A stretch of 33,942 nucleotides of DNA, from the NCBI GenBank assembly GCA_002314195.1, contig DCCQ01000115.1, positions 1-33,942 on the forward strand, written 5' to 3'. The position numbers were made by a program, and so were the translations under genes. The notes under the pieces are model-generated. The model did not search any database. It had not been told where the DNA came from and worked only from the letters and a program-made list of their open reading frames with translations. The stretch is from Bacteroidales bacterium UBA1077. GTDB taxonomy: Bacteria; Bacteroidota; Bacteroidia; Bacteroidales; UBA932. Below, piece by piece: positions 23,901 to 32,065 of the stretch (within the stretch, counting starts at the first letter, position 1; every line of letters starts with the position of its first letter).

Positions 23901-24190
23901 TCCCTGCCGTGATAGAGCGTTATGCTCCTGCCCGAGGCGAACGTGATGACGTAGCCCGACTTGTCGGTCAGCTCGCTGAAGCCGGTGACGGCGTCGTTGT
24001 CCTTGGACGCCTCCACAAGGGCCTGTATGGACTGGGTGTTGGTGTTGACCGCAGACTCAAGCTTGGCCACGCGGTCCTCAAGATCCTTCACCTTGTCCCG
24101 GAGCTCGGTGTCGTCGTAGCTGCCGCAGGAGACCAGCAGCAGGGCCGAGGCGAACAGGACGGTGAACGTGGCTTTTAATATTCTTTTCAT
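20993..24190 (-). CDS. calcineurin-like metallophosphoesterase lipoprotein
   Basis: Large exported lipoprotein (lipobox LLVSC, Cys22). A short coiled coil (28-60, DTELRDKVKDLEDRVAKLES) opens a DUF4988-like region to about 200 with collagen-like HGRDGRNGSTP. An Ig-like stretch follows (205-335). The phosphoesterase domain (about 341-600) has all five metal motifs: D351-x-H353, GDLID (Asp390), GNHD (431-433), H526 in LTHPM, and GGHLH (His574, His576). Residues about 680-780 form a fibronectin-like module. Residues about 784-1065 are the same domain as the C-terminus of the last lipoprotein of the operon. The metal centre looks complete, so it should hydrolyse a phosphomonoester or diester, perhaps on an incoming glycan. 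The substrate is unknown. It sits mid-operon with 15- and 35-bp gaps. Confidence 0.88.
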   Translation of the reverse strand: MKRILKATFTVLFASALLLVSCGSYDDTELRDKVKDLEDRVAKLESAVNTNTQSIQALVEASKDNDAVTGFSELTDKSGYVITFASGRSITLYHGRDGRNGSTPAIGVKADTDGVYYWTVDGEWLLSGGKKVKAEGKDAVTPKFKIENDNWFISQDGGKTWTNLGKAKEKDIFKSVSLDGGFVNIVLADGTTFKVPVSDGSLVSMIGSVNVVPTYSDGAGRVTRRNGRNTLTLKYEVLPSGTLDKLSASGAVKYSVKAVYTATKASAGDLIDLEVTNVSASGDFLTVRVKCDALDKAFFDGTLAASVSLHISDGVGDVASAYTPIVFGGEFVTSKTFDPANIVLSLGVVSDVHVNQQAQANKWKSALRQLKDKALESDPNGMAGVLVVGDLIDGYKYYSVASFDNQLKLFKSTLESEIDVAKTPMVYTIGNHDVTTNYAWGPAMVTEVSYMRNVLGDNYFQVDLDQDMRTRYEARHCVIGDYHILCVSPNGDQPIVYDPAVVSWLDSQLAAITSAEPDKYVIILTHPMIKNTVYGSRLGEEGGIWESSSPHYWATDALTPVLRKYPQAVVFGGHLHFPLNDPRSVWQGDFSVFGCASVRYMAIENGKYEGVTKIPTVMQDSDEFSQGNLLQFDASGNMRVLRMDFWNKDVIGEPIVSSYPTSDKSHLTKYSHTTRSLANAAPVLTTLDVDVTDGVATAKWAAGTDDEFVHHYVLTLKKGSAVVATKKILADFYKSAKTSGIRKEWTRSFGSLENGAYELTLEAYDSWDAAAEPLTKTFQVGAVTNGVWTDDKAGSKAISGGNGTVSHDWLTYSDGKVSWTANTTGRPRTARITLPDATEYSVTQISVEDFKGEYSLTSKMFDNEGTKAVSTDRKVIDVTIGGALKGETLKDGSGVSHTNNLGIDGLYHKGLIAEVAVEIDYEAKAVRFGVFTDARKAQKDPSPIDASAPYVAFLPEMCKTWSPGSFKSPWYFNTPDLGDPDYEWIWFDVNSSLTTFSYTPAKAQTLSTSNPNGYGPYIIGISVVAFKAEDATTANSKFGSNLTGYNYVYQFNVDNGNIGIVFNRK

Positions 24191-24205
24191 ACTGTCATTC
24201 GTGTT

Positions 24206-25402
24206 TTAGTCAGCCTGAGACGGAATGTAGCCGTAAGGGACAAGCTCCTTAAGGTCAATATAGCCATCCTCGGTACTGAATGAATTCTTGAAAACGATGG
24301 CGAAATAACGACCTGACGCTCCTTGCGATGCACTTACGGACTGAAGGTGCGAACTCGTGTTGAATGATCCTTCAAGGAATTGAATACCATAGTTCTTTGT
24401 GTCTGTCTCATCTGGATTGTAATAAGATGAGCCGACAAAAATCAGGAAATCCTGAATATAACGGTAAGACCTGTTCTGGCCATCCTGATAGAACTCGAAG
24501 CGGGTGAAAGAATATTCCTTTCCGGCCTGCGCCTGTGTGTCCACAGACAGAACCTTGGGGAATATCAATTTATAGGCGGCCTTGTTGGTGCTGGTCCATC
24601 CATAGAGAGTGTCCGAATCGAAAATCTTGTTAGGGGCATAGTCGGACGAGAAGTCCTGATTGGTGGTTGACTTCACTATCCATCTTTTTCCGTCCAGTTT
24701 GTAGGAGATTCCGTCGACAGACTTCGTCCACGCGGTCCAGACAGTGTCCTTCCCTTTAGCCGGGCAGAAAGAGGATGAATATTCAAACCTCTTGCCCTTG
24801 AGGGCGTTCGGGAAGGTGACCTCGTTCTCGCCTGGCTTGAGGACGGTCTCGCACTCGACCCATTCGTCCTGAAGATTCTTGTAGCGGAAGCGGGTGGCGA
24901 CCATCTCGTCGGTGGCCTTGGACATCACGATCCTGGCGTCGCGGCCGTTCTCGTCCATCTCAGCCCTTGCGACAGAACGCTCGGAGCGGGAGACCATCCA
25001 TCCGTCGCCGTAAGGTGAGACGGTGATCTCGGCCGCGAGGGACTTGTTGCCTTCGTCGTCGTAGTTGACGATGTCGAAGGTGTAGGAACGGTCCTCTAAA
25101 TCGTTTACAGGCACGGAGACCTTGCCGTCAGGGTAGTCGGCGTAGTCGATGTCAACGGATTTCGCGTAGTTGTCCCAGAACAGGGAGGCTGTGCGGACCG
25201 CCGGGTCCATGGGCTTCTCCCAGTTCACGATCACACTCTGGTAACCGGAAACAGAGGACAGTTTGATGGCCTTGGCCGGGTAGTCGTAGCCGCCCTTCTT
25301 GACCCACTCCTTGTAGATCTCGTCCTGGCCGCCGCAGGAGGCGAGCGCGATTGCCGCTCCTACGGCCAGAAGAATATTCGATTTTGTGATTTTCATGTTC
25401 AT
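24206..25402 (-). CDS. DUF4998-like lipoprotein with discoidin-like C-terminus
   Basis: Exported lipoprotein (MKITKSNILLAVGAAIALASC). ATG codons at 25402 and 25396 are both possible; AAGGA stands just before the first. Residues about 28-215 fit the DUF4998 family that accompanies SusCD pairs: YKEWVKKGGYDYPAKAIKL, RTASLFWDNYAKSVDIDY, DRSYTFDIVNYDDEGNKS. The second half (about 240-398) has the features of an F5/8 type C or related carbohydrate-binding sandwich: APNKIFDSDTLYGWTSTN, YKLIFPKVLSVDTQ, FTRFEFYQDG, RYFAIVFKNSF. It starts 5 bp after the DUF4959/DUF5000-like gene. The likely role is glycan capture at the outer membrane. Confidence 0.75.
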   Translation of the reverse strand: MNMKITKSNILLAVGAAIALASCGGQDEIYKEWVKKGGYDYPAKAIKLSSVSGYQSVIVNWEKPMDPAVRTASLFWDNYAKSVDIDYADYPDGKVSVPVNDLEDRSYTFDIVNYDDEGNKSLAAEITVSPYGDGWMVSRSERSVARAEMDENGRDARIVMSKATDEMVATRFRYKNLQDEWVECETVLKPGENEVTFPNALKGKRFEYSSSFCPAKGKDTVWTAWTKSVDGISYKLDGKRWIVKSTTNQDFSSDYAPNKIFDSDTLYGWTSTNKAAYKLIFPKVLSVDTQAQAGKEYSFTRFEFYQDGQNRSYRYIQDFLIFVGSSYYNPDETDTKNYGIQFLEGSFNTSSHLQSVSASQGASGRYFAIVFKNSFSTEDGYIDLKELVPYGYIPSQAD

Positions 25403-25407
25403 ATTCC

Positions 25408-26760
25408 TTAGTTGTCGGTTTTTGTGACCCGTCCATATAGGGAGATGTCACCAAGTTGAACGGCCGCATTCGCGGCGTCCGGCATATTCCAAGCCACATA
25501 GGAGGTCATGACAACCCTGAGGTAACGGAAATGGTAAGTGGCGTCAGGAAACTTTTCGCTGTCGAGCTCAAAGTCGTTTCCGTTGTTGAACGCTTCGCGG
25601 TCTTCAGGCGTGACCGCGCCCGGTGTCCCGTCATCGAGATAGCCGGAAGGCTTGTACTGGGTGAACGTTCCGAGGCATTTCCAAGAGTCGTCGAAGCCAT
25701 GCTTGCCGGTGCCGGGGGCTCCGGTAGGGTTGTTGCTGCCCCAGAACTCGAAGTCGCGGACGTGGGCGTCGCCGAACAGTTCGGGGTAATCGTACCGTGG
25801 AAGCGTTGCGATGCGGCTGGCTTCGATCTCGCATCCCAGGTCGATCGTGAACCAACACGGAATCGGGGCCCTGTCAACTGCCAGGATCTTGCCCGTCTTG
25901 GAATTCCCGGTTCCGTCCCAAAGGCCGCTGACAGGGTATGAGGTCCTCTCGGACTCATATTGGAACAGATTGTCGTCCTGGCTACATATGGCCTTCCCGT
26001 TATAGGAAAAGCCTTTGGTCTTCCCTTTCTGACCGTCCACGTCGACCTCAGCCGCGGTGACGGGGATCTTTATCTCGGGCAGCGGAGTGAGCACTGCCTT
26101 GACCGTGTCGGAGATGTTGCCCCAACGGTCGCGCACATAGACCCCGAACACGGCCTCTTTGGCCTCTATCCCTCTTCGTGTGAGGGTGACGTTGTCACTT
26201 GCAGTGAACAGAGTGGTGACCTCCTTCCACTTGATCTCATCCACCGGCTTGTCGGCGTTGCCCACATTCTGGTCACGGAGCAGGCAGACGGCCAGGTCAG
26301 ACTTGCTCTCGTTACCTGTGATCCTGACCTTCACGCCACCGGCGGCGGCGATCATCGTAGGGGTCACCTTGCGGATGGCCGGGGCCTCCGGCGTGAACCT
26401 GACAACCACGGGTTCGGATTTGACCTCGTTCACGTTGAAGGAGCAGACCTCCATCTCATGCTCGTCGGTGTCGGCGTAGCCCTCGACCGTCAGGCTGTCT
26501 ACGTAGCGGGAGACCTTGGCGTCAACCGTCACGCCTCCACGGGTGTAGGTCGCCACGACGCCCTTTATGTTCCTGTCGTCCGGAATCTTGACCCAGACAA
26601 CGGCTCCGCCGCTGACTGGCTTCACCTTGGTGACCTCCACAGGCTGTGGGGCCTCAAGGCTCCCGTCAAGCTGGTCGATCCTGCCGTGGTTCTCCTCAGC
26701 GCAGCGGACCGAGACAAGCGAGACGGCCATCAGTATAATCGGTAATAATGTCCTTTTCAT
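25408..26760 (-). CDS. DUF4959/DUF5126/DUF5000-like lipoprotein
   Basis: Exported lipoprotein with lipobox SVRC (Cys20). The domain order fits a family regularly found third in SusCD operons. An N-terminal DUF4959-like Ig module (about 22-110) contains GGAVVWVKIPDDRNIKGVVA. A DUF5126-like module (about 110-225) contains RDRWGNISDTVKAVLTPLPE. A C-terminal DUF5000/F5-8C-like sandwich (about 230-445) contains SGLWDGTGNSKTGKIL, PCWFTIDLGCEIEASRI, RDFEFWGSNNPTG and YHFRYLRVVMTSYV. The discoidin-like part is expected to bind carbohydrate. It starts 19 bp after susD and stops 5 bp before the DUF4998-like gene. Confidence 0.85.
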   Translation of the reverse strand: MKRTLLPIILMAVSLVSVRCAEENHGRIDQLDGSLEAPQPVEVTKVKPVSGGAVVWVKIPDDRNIKGVVATYTRGGVTVDAKVSRYVDSLTVEGYADTDEHEMEVCSFNVNEVKSEPVVVRFTPEAPAIRKVTPTMIAAAGGVKVRITGNESKSDLAVCLLRDQNVGNADKPVDEIKWKEVTTLFTASDNVTLTRRGIEAKEAVFGVYVRDRWGNISDTVKAVLTPLPEIKIPVTAAEVDVDGQKGKTKGFSYNGKAICSQDDNLFQYESERTSYPVSGLWDGTGNSKTGKILAVDRAPIPCWFTIDLGCEIEASRIATLPRYDYPELFGDAHVRDFEFWGSNNPTGAPGTGKHGFDDSWKCLGTFTQYKPSGYLDDGTPGAVTPEDREAFNNGNDFELDSEKFPDATYHFRYLRVVMTSYVAWNMPDAANAAVQLGDISLYGRVTKTDN

Positions 26761-26779
26761 TCCAAATGCTTATAATCTG

Positions 26780-28753
26780 TTACCAACCAATGTTCTGTAC
26801 GAGATTCGGATTGATCTCGATGTAGCCCGTGTAAATAGGCCAGAAGTAGTCCTTGAGTCCGAACTTCTGCTCGTAGAGGAACTTCTTGACGTAGTAGTCC
26901 TCCTCTTTCGCCGAGGTGACGTCGAATCCGTAGATCCCCTTCTGGTACTCGGCCGGAGCCTCCTTCCATCTGCGGATGTCCCAGAACCGCTGGCCCTCGA
27001 AGGCAAGCTCGTTGAGACGCTCGCGGTGGATGATGGCGCGCATCCCGACCTTGGTGCCGTAGTAGCCCGGGCTGTTGCTGTAGGTGTCCCAGGCGGTCTT
27101 GACGTCAGGAATCTTCGCGCGCTCGCGGACGAGGTTGATGTACTTGAACAGGTCGTCACTGTGCGCCCCGTTCGGTCCCTCGGCCTCGTTGATGGCCTCG
27201 GCGTAGAGGAGGTACAGGTCGGACAGGCGGATCATAGGCCATGGATACCACGTGGTGCCGGCTCCCGTAAAGGAGTTGGGCCCTGTCCAAGTCGCCTGGA
27301 TCGGGAAATGCTTCTTGGGAAGGAATCCCGTAACCGGGCCGGTCTGACTGCCCCTTTTGGCATGTGTCCCTCCCATACGGCACGCCACGAAGTGTACATC
27401 CTCAGGCTTGAGGTCGTTGTAGTTGCCGAGCTGGCCGAGCCAGTTGCCCCCGTCGAAGCCGAGGGAGGCGTAATAGCGCGGCTCGCGGTCAAAGTTGAGC
27501 TTGACGGTCTTGCGTCCCTTGCAGATGTAGTAGGAATGCTGGTCGTCGCCGACCCTCAGGTCCATAGGGTTGATGTTGGCCCACTCGGAGTCGTTGGCGA
27601 TAGGCAGCCCGTGCACGGTGTAGAACTGCTCGGCGATCTTGAGCGGGACACCGATGAACATGTAGCCTCCGAGCATGTCGGTGAACCCGTTGAGGATCGG
27701 CATGCAGAGCTTGTGGTACATGTTCATTGTCCCGGAAGGAGACTGCGTGTTGCCCCAGATGAGCTCGCTGTTCCACTTCTGGTTGAACGCGTTGCGAAGG
27801 GTCAAGGTGGTCTTGAGGGAATCTGTCATACGATAGGTGATGTCATCCCCCCTGTAGAGGGAGATGTTCGCCTCGTCGCAGACGGTGATGGCCTCTCGGC
27901 AGGCCTCCATGGCGGCGGTCCAGCGTGCGAGCTTCTCGTCATCGGTCTTCTCCGGGAACAGTCTTGTGGTCCCGTCGGTGTCGACAAGGGCGGCCTGCTC
28001 CGAGTTGCCGTTGAAAAGCGGGCTGGCGGCGTAGACCGCCACTTTCGCCTTGAACGAGGCGCAGATGGCCTGATTGATGCGGCCGTACTCATCGACCGAC
28101 GGGTTGACGAGCGGCAGGTCCGGCATTGCCCTGTCCAGAAGCTCGAGGATGAAGTCGAAGCAGTCGTCGATGTTGTCGCGGTGCACACGGACCTCATCTA
28201 CGGACGAGTCTATGGGGAGGCTCTCGCGGATGATCGGAACCGGTCCCCACTTGCGGACAAGGTTGAAATGGTAGTAGGCTTTGAGGAACGTCACCTCGGC
28301 GATCCACTGCGCCTTCTCCGAATCGCCCATGTCAGGGACTCTATGGATGTTGTCGACGAAGATGTCGCAGCAGCGGATGCCCTCGTACATCGAGGCCCAG
28401 TCGTTGGCGTAGACCGTGTTGGCGCTCATGTTGCCGCGGGCGATGTAGGACATCGTGAAAGGCACACGGTCGGATCTGTTGGTCGTGGTACGCCCGTAGA
28501 GATCCCACAACTCGTCGCTGCCGAGCAACGCCGGGTCATTGCCCATGGAACCGTCAAGGGTCATGTAGGAATAGCAGGTGGCCAGATACTTGATCGCCGA
28601 CGACCTGAGGTTGAAGGCGGTCTCGATGGACGGCAGACCGTCGTCCGGGACCACATTGAGGAATCCGTTGCAGCCGGAGCTGAGCAGAAGAGCCGCGGCG
28701 GCGAGGGTGGAAGCTATAGATTTGTTGATATTCTTGCGCATATTCATAGTCAA
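26780..28753 (-). CDS. SusD/RagB family outer-membrane lipoprotein
   Basis: Glycan-binding lid of the SusCD importer. The signal peptide ends at a lipobox (LLLSSGC). ATG codons occur at 28753, 28747 and 28741; the last (MRKNINKSI) gives a compact signal peptide. The body has the SusD pattern: NGFLNVVPDDGLPSIETAF at the N-terminus, a TPR-like helical core (AQWIAEVTFLKAYYHFNLVRKWGPVPII), PMIRLSDLYLLYAEAINEAEG, and near the C-terminus IIHRERLNELAFEGQRFWDIRRWKEAP. The 657 residues are long for the family. It starts 3 bp after the susC stop. The gene contains no GAATAT hexamer, unlike the surrounding lipoprotein genes. Confidence 0.95.
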   Translation of the reverse strand: MTMNMRKNINKSIASTLAAAALLLSSGCNGFLNVVPDDGLPSIETAFNLRSSAIKYLATCYSYMTLDGSMGNDPALLGSDELWDLYGRTTTNRSDRVPFTMSYIARGNMSANTVYANDWASMYEGIRCCDIFVDNIHRVPDMGDSEKAQWIAEVTFLKAYYHFNLVRKWGPVPIIRESLPIDSSVDEVRVHRDNIDDCFDFILELLDRAMPDLPLVNPSVDEYGRINQAICASFKAKVAVYAASPLFNGNSEQAALVDTDGTTRLFPEKTDDEKLARWTAAMEACREAITVCDEANISLYRGDDITYRMTDSLKTTLTLRNAFNQKWNSELIWGNTQSPSGTMNMYHKLCMPILNGFTDMLGGYMFIGVPLKIAEQFYTVHGLPIANDSEWANINPMDLRVGDDQHSYYICKGRKTVKLNFDREPRYYASLGFDGGNWLGQLGNYNDLKPEDVHFVACRMGGTHAKRGSQTGPVTGFLPKKHFPIQATWTGPNSFTGAGTTWYPWPMIRLSDLYLLYAEAINEAEGPNGAHSDDLFKYINLVRERAKIPDVKTAWDTYSNSPGYYGTKVGMRAIIHRERLNELAFEGQRFWDIRRWKEAPAEYQKGIYGFDVTSAKEEDYYVKKFLYEQKFGLKDYFWPIYTGYIEINPNLVQNIGW

Positions 28754-28756
28754 GGA

Positions 28757-31700
28757 TTATTTGAAGGTCACGTTCAAGCCGATGTTGAATGTCCTCTGGA
28801 TCGGGTAGTTGAAGCCCTCTCCGGCGAGCTCCGGGTCCCAGAGTTTGAACTTGCTCCAGCACAGGAGGTTGTTGCCCTGGAAGTAGACACGTAGGTTGTC
28901 GACGTGGATCTTGTTGGTGAGTTTCTGCGGGAGGGTGTAGCCGAACTCCATCTGCTTGAGGCGGAGGAACGAGCCGTCCCTCATCCACCAGGTGCTGACC
29001 TGGGTGTTGTTCTTGTTCTCGTAGGCGCTGTAGCGCGGGTAGAGTGCGTAGATGTCGCGGTTGTCCTCGCTCCAGTGGCTGTCGGAGTATGCTTTCAGCA
29101 GCTGGCCGTTGTTCACGAACGGGGCGGTGCCGTACTTGTTCGTCCTCGTGTTGTAGGCACTTGAGGCGTCTATCCAGAAGGACTCCCGTCCCATGCCCTG
29201 GAAGAACACGGAGAAGTCGAAGCCCTTGTGGCCGAGCGACACACCGAACCCGTAGATGATCTCAGGGGAGGTCGGGTAGCCGATCGGAACCATGTCGGCG
29301 TTGGTGATCACGCCGTCGCCGTTGACGTCGGTGTACTTGATGTCACCGCCGCCGTACTGGCTGCCGAAAGCGGCCTGCGACGGGCTGTTTTCGGCGTCCT
29401 CGTCGTCGATGAAGAGGCGCTCGGCGATGTATCCCCAGGTCTGCTTGATGGACCTGCCGGCGTGCTGGCGGTAGGACTCAGGGTAGGTCGGCTCCTCGTA
29501 GACGTCGTACTTGCCGGTGGAGTAGGTGAAGTTCGCTCTGGCGGAAGCCCAGAGGCCGCTTGCCCAGGCCTGCTTGTAGTCGGCCTGGATGTCGACGCCC
29601 TTCGCGCGGGCCTGTCCGATGTTGCCGTAGACGGCGGCCTGGAGACCCATCGTGTTCGGGATGTCGGCGCGCTGCATGAATATGTCGGTGCGGTGCTCGG
29701 TGAAGTACTCGGCGATGATGTCGAGTTTCTTGAAGAGACCCAGCTCAAGTGCATAGTTGGACTTGTAGGACTTCTCCCACGTGATCGCCTCGTTGGCGTA
29801 GCGAATGACGTCCACTCCCGAATAGCCCACGTTCCTGGTCTCGCCGAAAGAGGCTGACTTGCTCGCGCTGTTCATGTTCATCTCCGAGAGATAGTAGAAT
29901 CGGTTGGAGCTCGAGCCGATGTTGTCGTTGCCGACAAGGCCGTAGGAGTAGCGGAGCTTGAGGTTGTTGACGACCTTGGCCGCCGGCTTGAACCACTTCT
30001 CGTTGGACATCATCCACGCCAGACCCGCTGAAGGGAAGAATCCCCAGCGGTGCGACTTGTGGAAGCGCTCGGAGCCGTTGTAGCCGAAGTTGTATTCAAT
30101 GAAGTACCTCTTGTCAAATCCGTAGGTGAAACGTCCGGAGAGCCCGGCGTTGCGCGAAGGCAGCGACAGTTGGAGGGACCCGGCGTTGGCGGTCAGGGAC
30201 TCGCTGGCCGTGAGCACAAGAAGGCCGGTCACATCGTGCCTGCCGAAAGAGTTCGCGTAGTTCAGGCGCGTCTCGGAGTACATCGTGTTCCTCACCGTCT
30301 TCGCGCCTTCCGAATAAGTGAGGAAGTCGGTACCGTTCTCGTTGATCCGGTTGACGTGGTACTCGCCCGTGTAGGAGTCGTAGCGGTCAAGGGTGTACCA
30401 GTAAGGGTTGAACTGGCGGTTGACCGTATATTCGGAAAGCCTGGTGAGGTTGAACAGGGTCATGAAGGTCAGTCCTTTGGTGATGAACTTGAGGTCCTGG
30501 TCAATCTCCACGGCTGCGATCATCTGGGAGCGCTGGTAGTCCTTGTAGCCCTTCACGAGGTTGGCGTAAGGGTTGATGTAGGAGCCGTCATCGTAGTTGC
30601 CGAACATGATGTGCTGGATGCCGACGTGGTCGTCGTCCACCGGATAGTAGGCCGGGAAGAGGACTGGGTCGGAGTGCATCACCTGACGGTAGACGTCGCT
30701 GCCTCCGTTCAGAGGTCCCTGATAGTCGCGGAAGTTGCCGGTCAGACGGACAGCCAGCTTTGTGGTCGGGGTCACGTTGATGTCCACGTTGGAGCGGAGG
30801 GTGTAGTTCTTGTCGTCGATGTTGTTGTTGAAGCTGTTCCTCTTGTCGACTTTCAGGATACCCGTGTCCTCGGTGTAGGCGCCGGACACATAGTAGGTCG
30901 CGACCTTGCCTCCACCTCGCGCTGAAACGTTTGCGCGGTAGCTCGTGGCAAAATCCTTGAAGAGCATGTCGTACCAGTCGTTGGCCGGGTAGATGAGGCG
31001 GTTGGCGTCCGGCTTCCCGGTCTGCTCGATCTTGTCGTAGGAGTACATCAGGTCCCCGAGAGGGTCACGGGTGGAGATGGCCTCGTTGTAGGACTTCATG
31101 TAGGTCACAGGATCAGCAAGTTCCACTACGTCGGTCGGGGTCGAGATGGATGTCTCCACACGGGCGAAGATCTTAGCAGGGCCCTCCTGGCCGCGCTTCG
31201 TGGTCACGAAGATGACACCGTTGGCTCCGCGGGCTCCGTAGAGGGCCGTCGCCGTGGCGTCCTTCATGATAGAGAAACTCTCTATGTCGTCCGGCTGAAG
31301 GCGGGCGAGGTCGGTGGAGGTAAGCTCGATGTTGTCGATGAGGATGAGAGGGCTGGTGTTCGCGCCGAAGGTGGTGATACCACGGACAAAGAAGTCGGCG
31401 TTGTCCTGGCCCGGCTCACCGGTACGCTGGTAGGCGATCACACCTGCCACGTTGCCGGCCAATGCGGTGGTGAGGTTGCTGGAAGGCACCTTGAGCGTCT
31501 TCACGTCGACCGTGGAGATGGAGCCGATGACGCTCTCCTTACGTTGTTTACCGAAGGCGACCACGGTCACCTCGTCAAGTTCGTTTGCCGCGTTCTTGAG
31601 TTTCACGACGAAGTTGGTCATAGCGCCGACGGTCAGGACCTGCGTCTCCTTTCCGAGACACTCGAACTTGAGCCTGTCGGTCGGCTTGACGCCGGTCAGC

Positions 31701-31885
31701 TCGAACGAGCCGTCAAGGTCGGTCATCACGCCTCGGGTGGAACCCTCGACCGACACCGTCGCGCCCGGCATGGGCTCGCCGGTCTCCTCCTCGTAGATCA
31801 CACCCTTCACGGTCCTGGTCTGCGCCAAGGCCGCCACGGTGCTCAGGATGAGCGCAAGCGTCATTGCGATCTTTTTGAAAGACAT
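28757..31885 (-). CDS. SusC/RagA family TonB-dependent outer-membrane transporter
   Basis: The 22-stranded barrel that imports oligosaccharides, powered by TonB. The signal peptide is MSFKKIAMTLALILSTVAALAQ. A carboxypeptidase-regulatory-like domain spans about 24-100 (VKGVIYEEETGEPMPGATVSV, TDLDGSF). The plug spans about 105-235, including VAGVIAYQRTGEPGQDNADF, PLILIDNIEL, FSIMKDATATALYGARGANG and VIFVTTKRG. The barrel runs to the C-terminal NIGLNVTFK. There is no N-terminal STN domain, so it is not wired to an anti-sigma factor. It is the first gene of the operon, divergent from the GH92 gene. No SusR, HTCS or ECF regulator lies in the window, so regulation must come from outside it. Confidence 0.96.
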   Translation of the reverse strand: MSFKKIAMTLALILSTVAALAQTRTVKGVIYEEETGEPMPGATVSVEGSTRGVMTDLDGSFELTGVKPTDRLKFECLGKETQVLTVGAMTNFVVKLKNAANELDEVTVVAFGKQRKESVIGSISTVDVKTLKVPSSNLTTALAGNVAGVIAYQRTGEPGQDNADFFVRGITTFGANTSPLILIDNIELTSTDLARLQPDDIESFSIMKDATATALYGARGANGVIFVTTKRGQEGPAKIFARVETSISTPTDVVELADPVTYMKSYNEAISTRDPLGDLMYSYDKIEQTGKPDANRLIYPANDWYDMLFKDFATSYRANVSARGGGKVATYYVSGAYTEDTGILKVDKRNSFNNNIDDKNYTLRSNVDINVTPTTKLAVRLTGNFRDYQGPLNGGSDVYRQVMHSDPVLFPAYYPVDDDHVGIQHIMFGNYDDGSYINPYANLVKGYKDYQRSQMIAAVEIDQDLKFITKGLTFMTLFNLTRLSEYTVNRQFNPYWYTLDRYDSYTGEYHVNRINENGTDFLTYSEGAKTVRNTMYSETRLNYANSFGRHDVTGLLVLTASESLTANAGSLQLSLPSRNAGLSGRFTYGFDKRYFIEYNFGYNGSERFHKSHRWGFFPSAGLAWMMSNEKWFKPAAKVVNNLKLRYSYGLVGNDNIGSSSNRFYYLSEMNMNSASKSASFGETRNVGYSGVDVIRYANEAITWEKSYKSNYALELGLFKKLDIIAEYFTEHRTDIFMQRADIPNTMGLQAAVYGNIGQARAKGVDIQADYKQAWASGLWASARANFTYSTGKYDVYEEPTYPESYRQHAGRSIKQTWGYIAERLFIDDEDAENSPSQAAFGSQYGGGDIKYTDVNGDGVITNADMVPIGYPTSPEIIYGFGVSLGHKGFDFSVFFQGMGRESFWIDASSAYNTRTNKYGTAPFVNNGQLLKAYSDSHWSEDNRDIYALYPRYSAYENKNNTQVSTWWMRDGSFLRLKQMEFGYTLPQKLTNKIHVDNLRVYFQGNNLLCWSKFKLWDPELAGEGFNYPIQRTFNIGLNVTFK

Positions 31886-32013
31886 AAACGTTTTTATAAA
31901 ATTTGTTGTTTAATTAAAGTGTTATATTTCTTAACTTTAGTTTCTATTCAGCCTACTTCACAAACCGATTTAATAGACACGTAACAAGACCTCCCTTTGC
32001 AGGTTGGAAAAGA

Positions 32014-32021
32014 CAAATTTA
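32014..32021 (-). promoter_or_regulatory. -7 element of the susC operon promoter
   Basis: The minus strand reads TAAATTTG, fitting TAnnTTTG. At the expected -33 distance the sequence is only TTG-like (around 32040-32044). The leader before susC would be about 120 bases and is A/T-rich. Confidence 0.5.
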
Positions 32022-32053
32022 GAGACTTTTTCAGAAAAAACAATAGATTTACG

Positions 32054-32061
32054 TATATTTG
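32054..32061 (+). promoter_or_regulatory. TAnnTTTG box directly in front of the GH92 gene
   Basis: TATATTTG ends only 4 bp before the ATG at 32066. If it is a working -7 element, transcription would begin at or just inside the start codon, giving a leaderless mRNA. No TTTG is present at the -33 distance. It may equally be a chance match. Confidence 0.3.
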
Positions 32062-32065
32062 GCGT

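Noticed and set aside
26567..28894. A 775-codon open frame on the plus strand opposite susD
   Set aside because: It lies antisense to a clear SusD family protein. Its translation is rich in Val, Asp, Gly and Arg with no domain, as expected from the complement of GC-biased codons.
30050..30925. A 291-codon plus-strand frame opposite susC, and similar long frames at 20049-20771 and 25960-26745
   Set aside because: All are complements of well-supported lipoprotein or transporter genes and have the same compositional signature. No start context or conserved motif.
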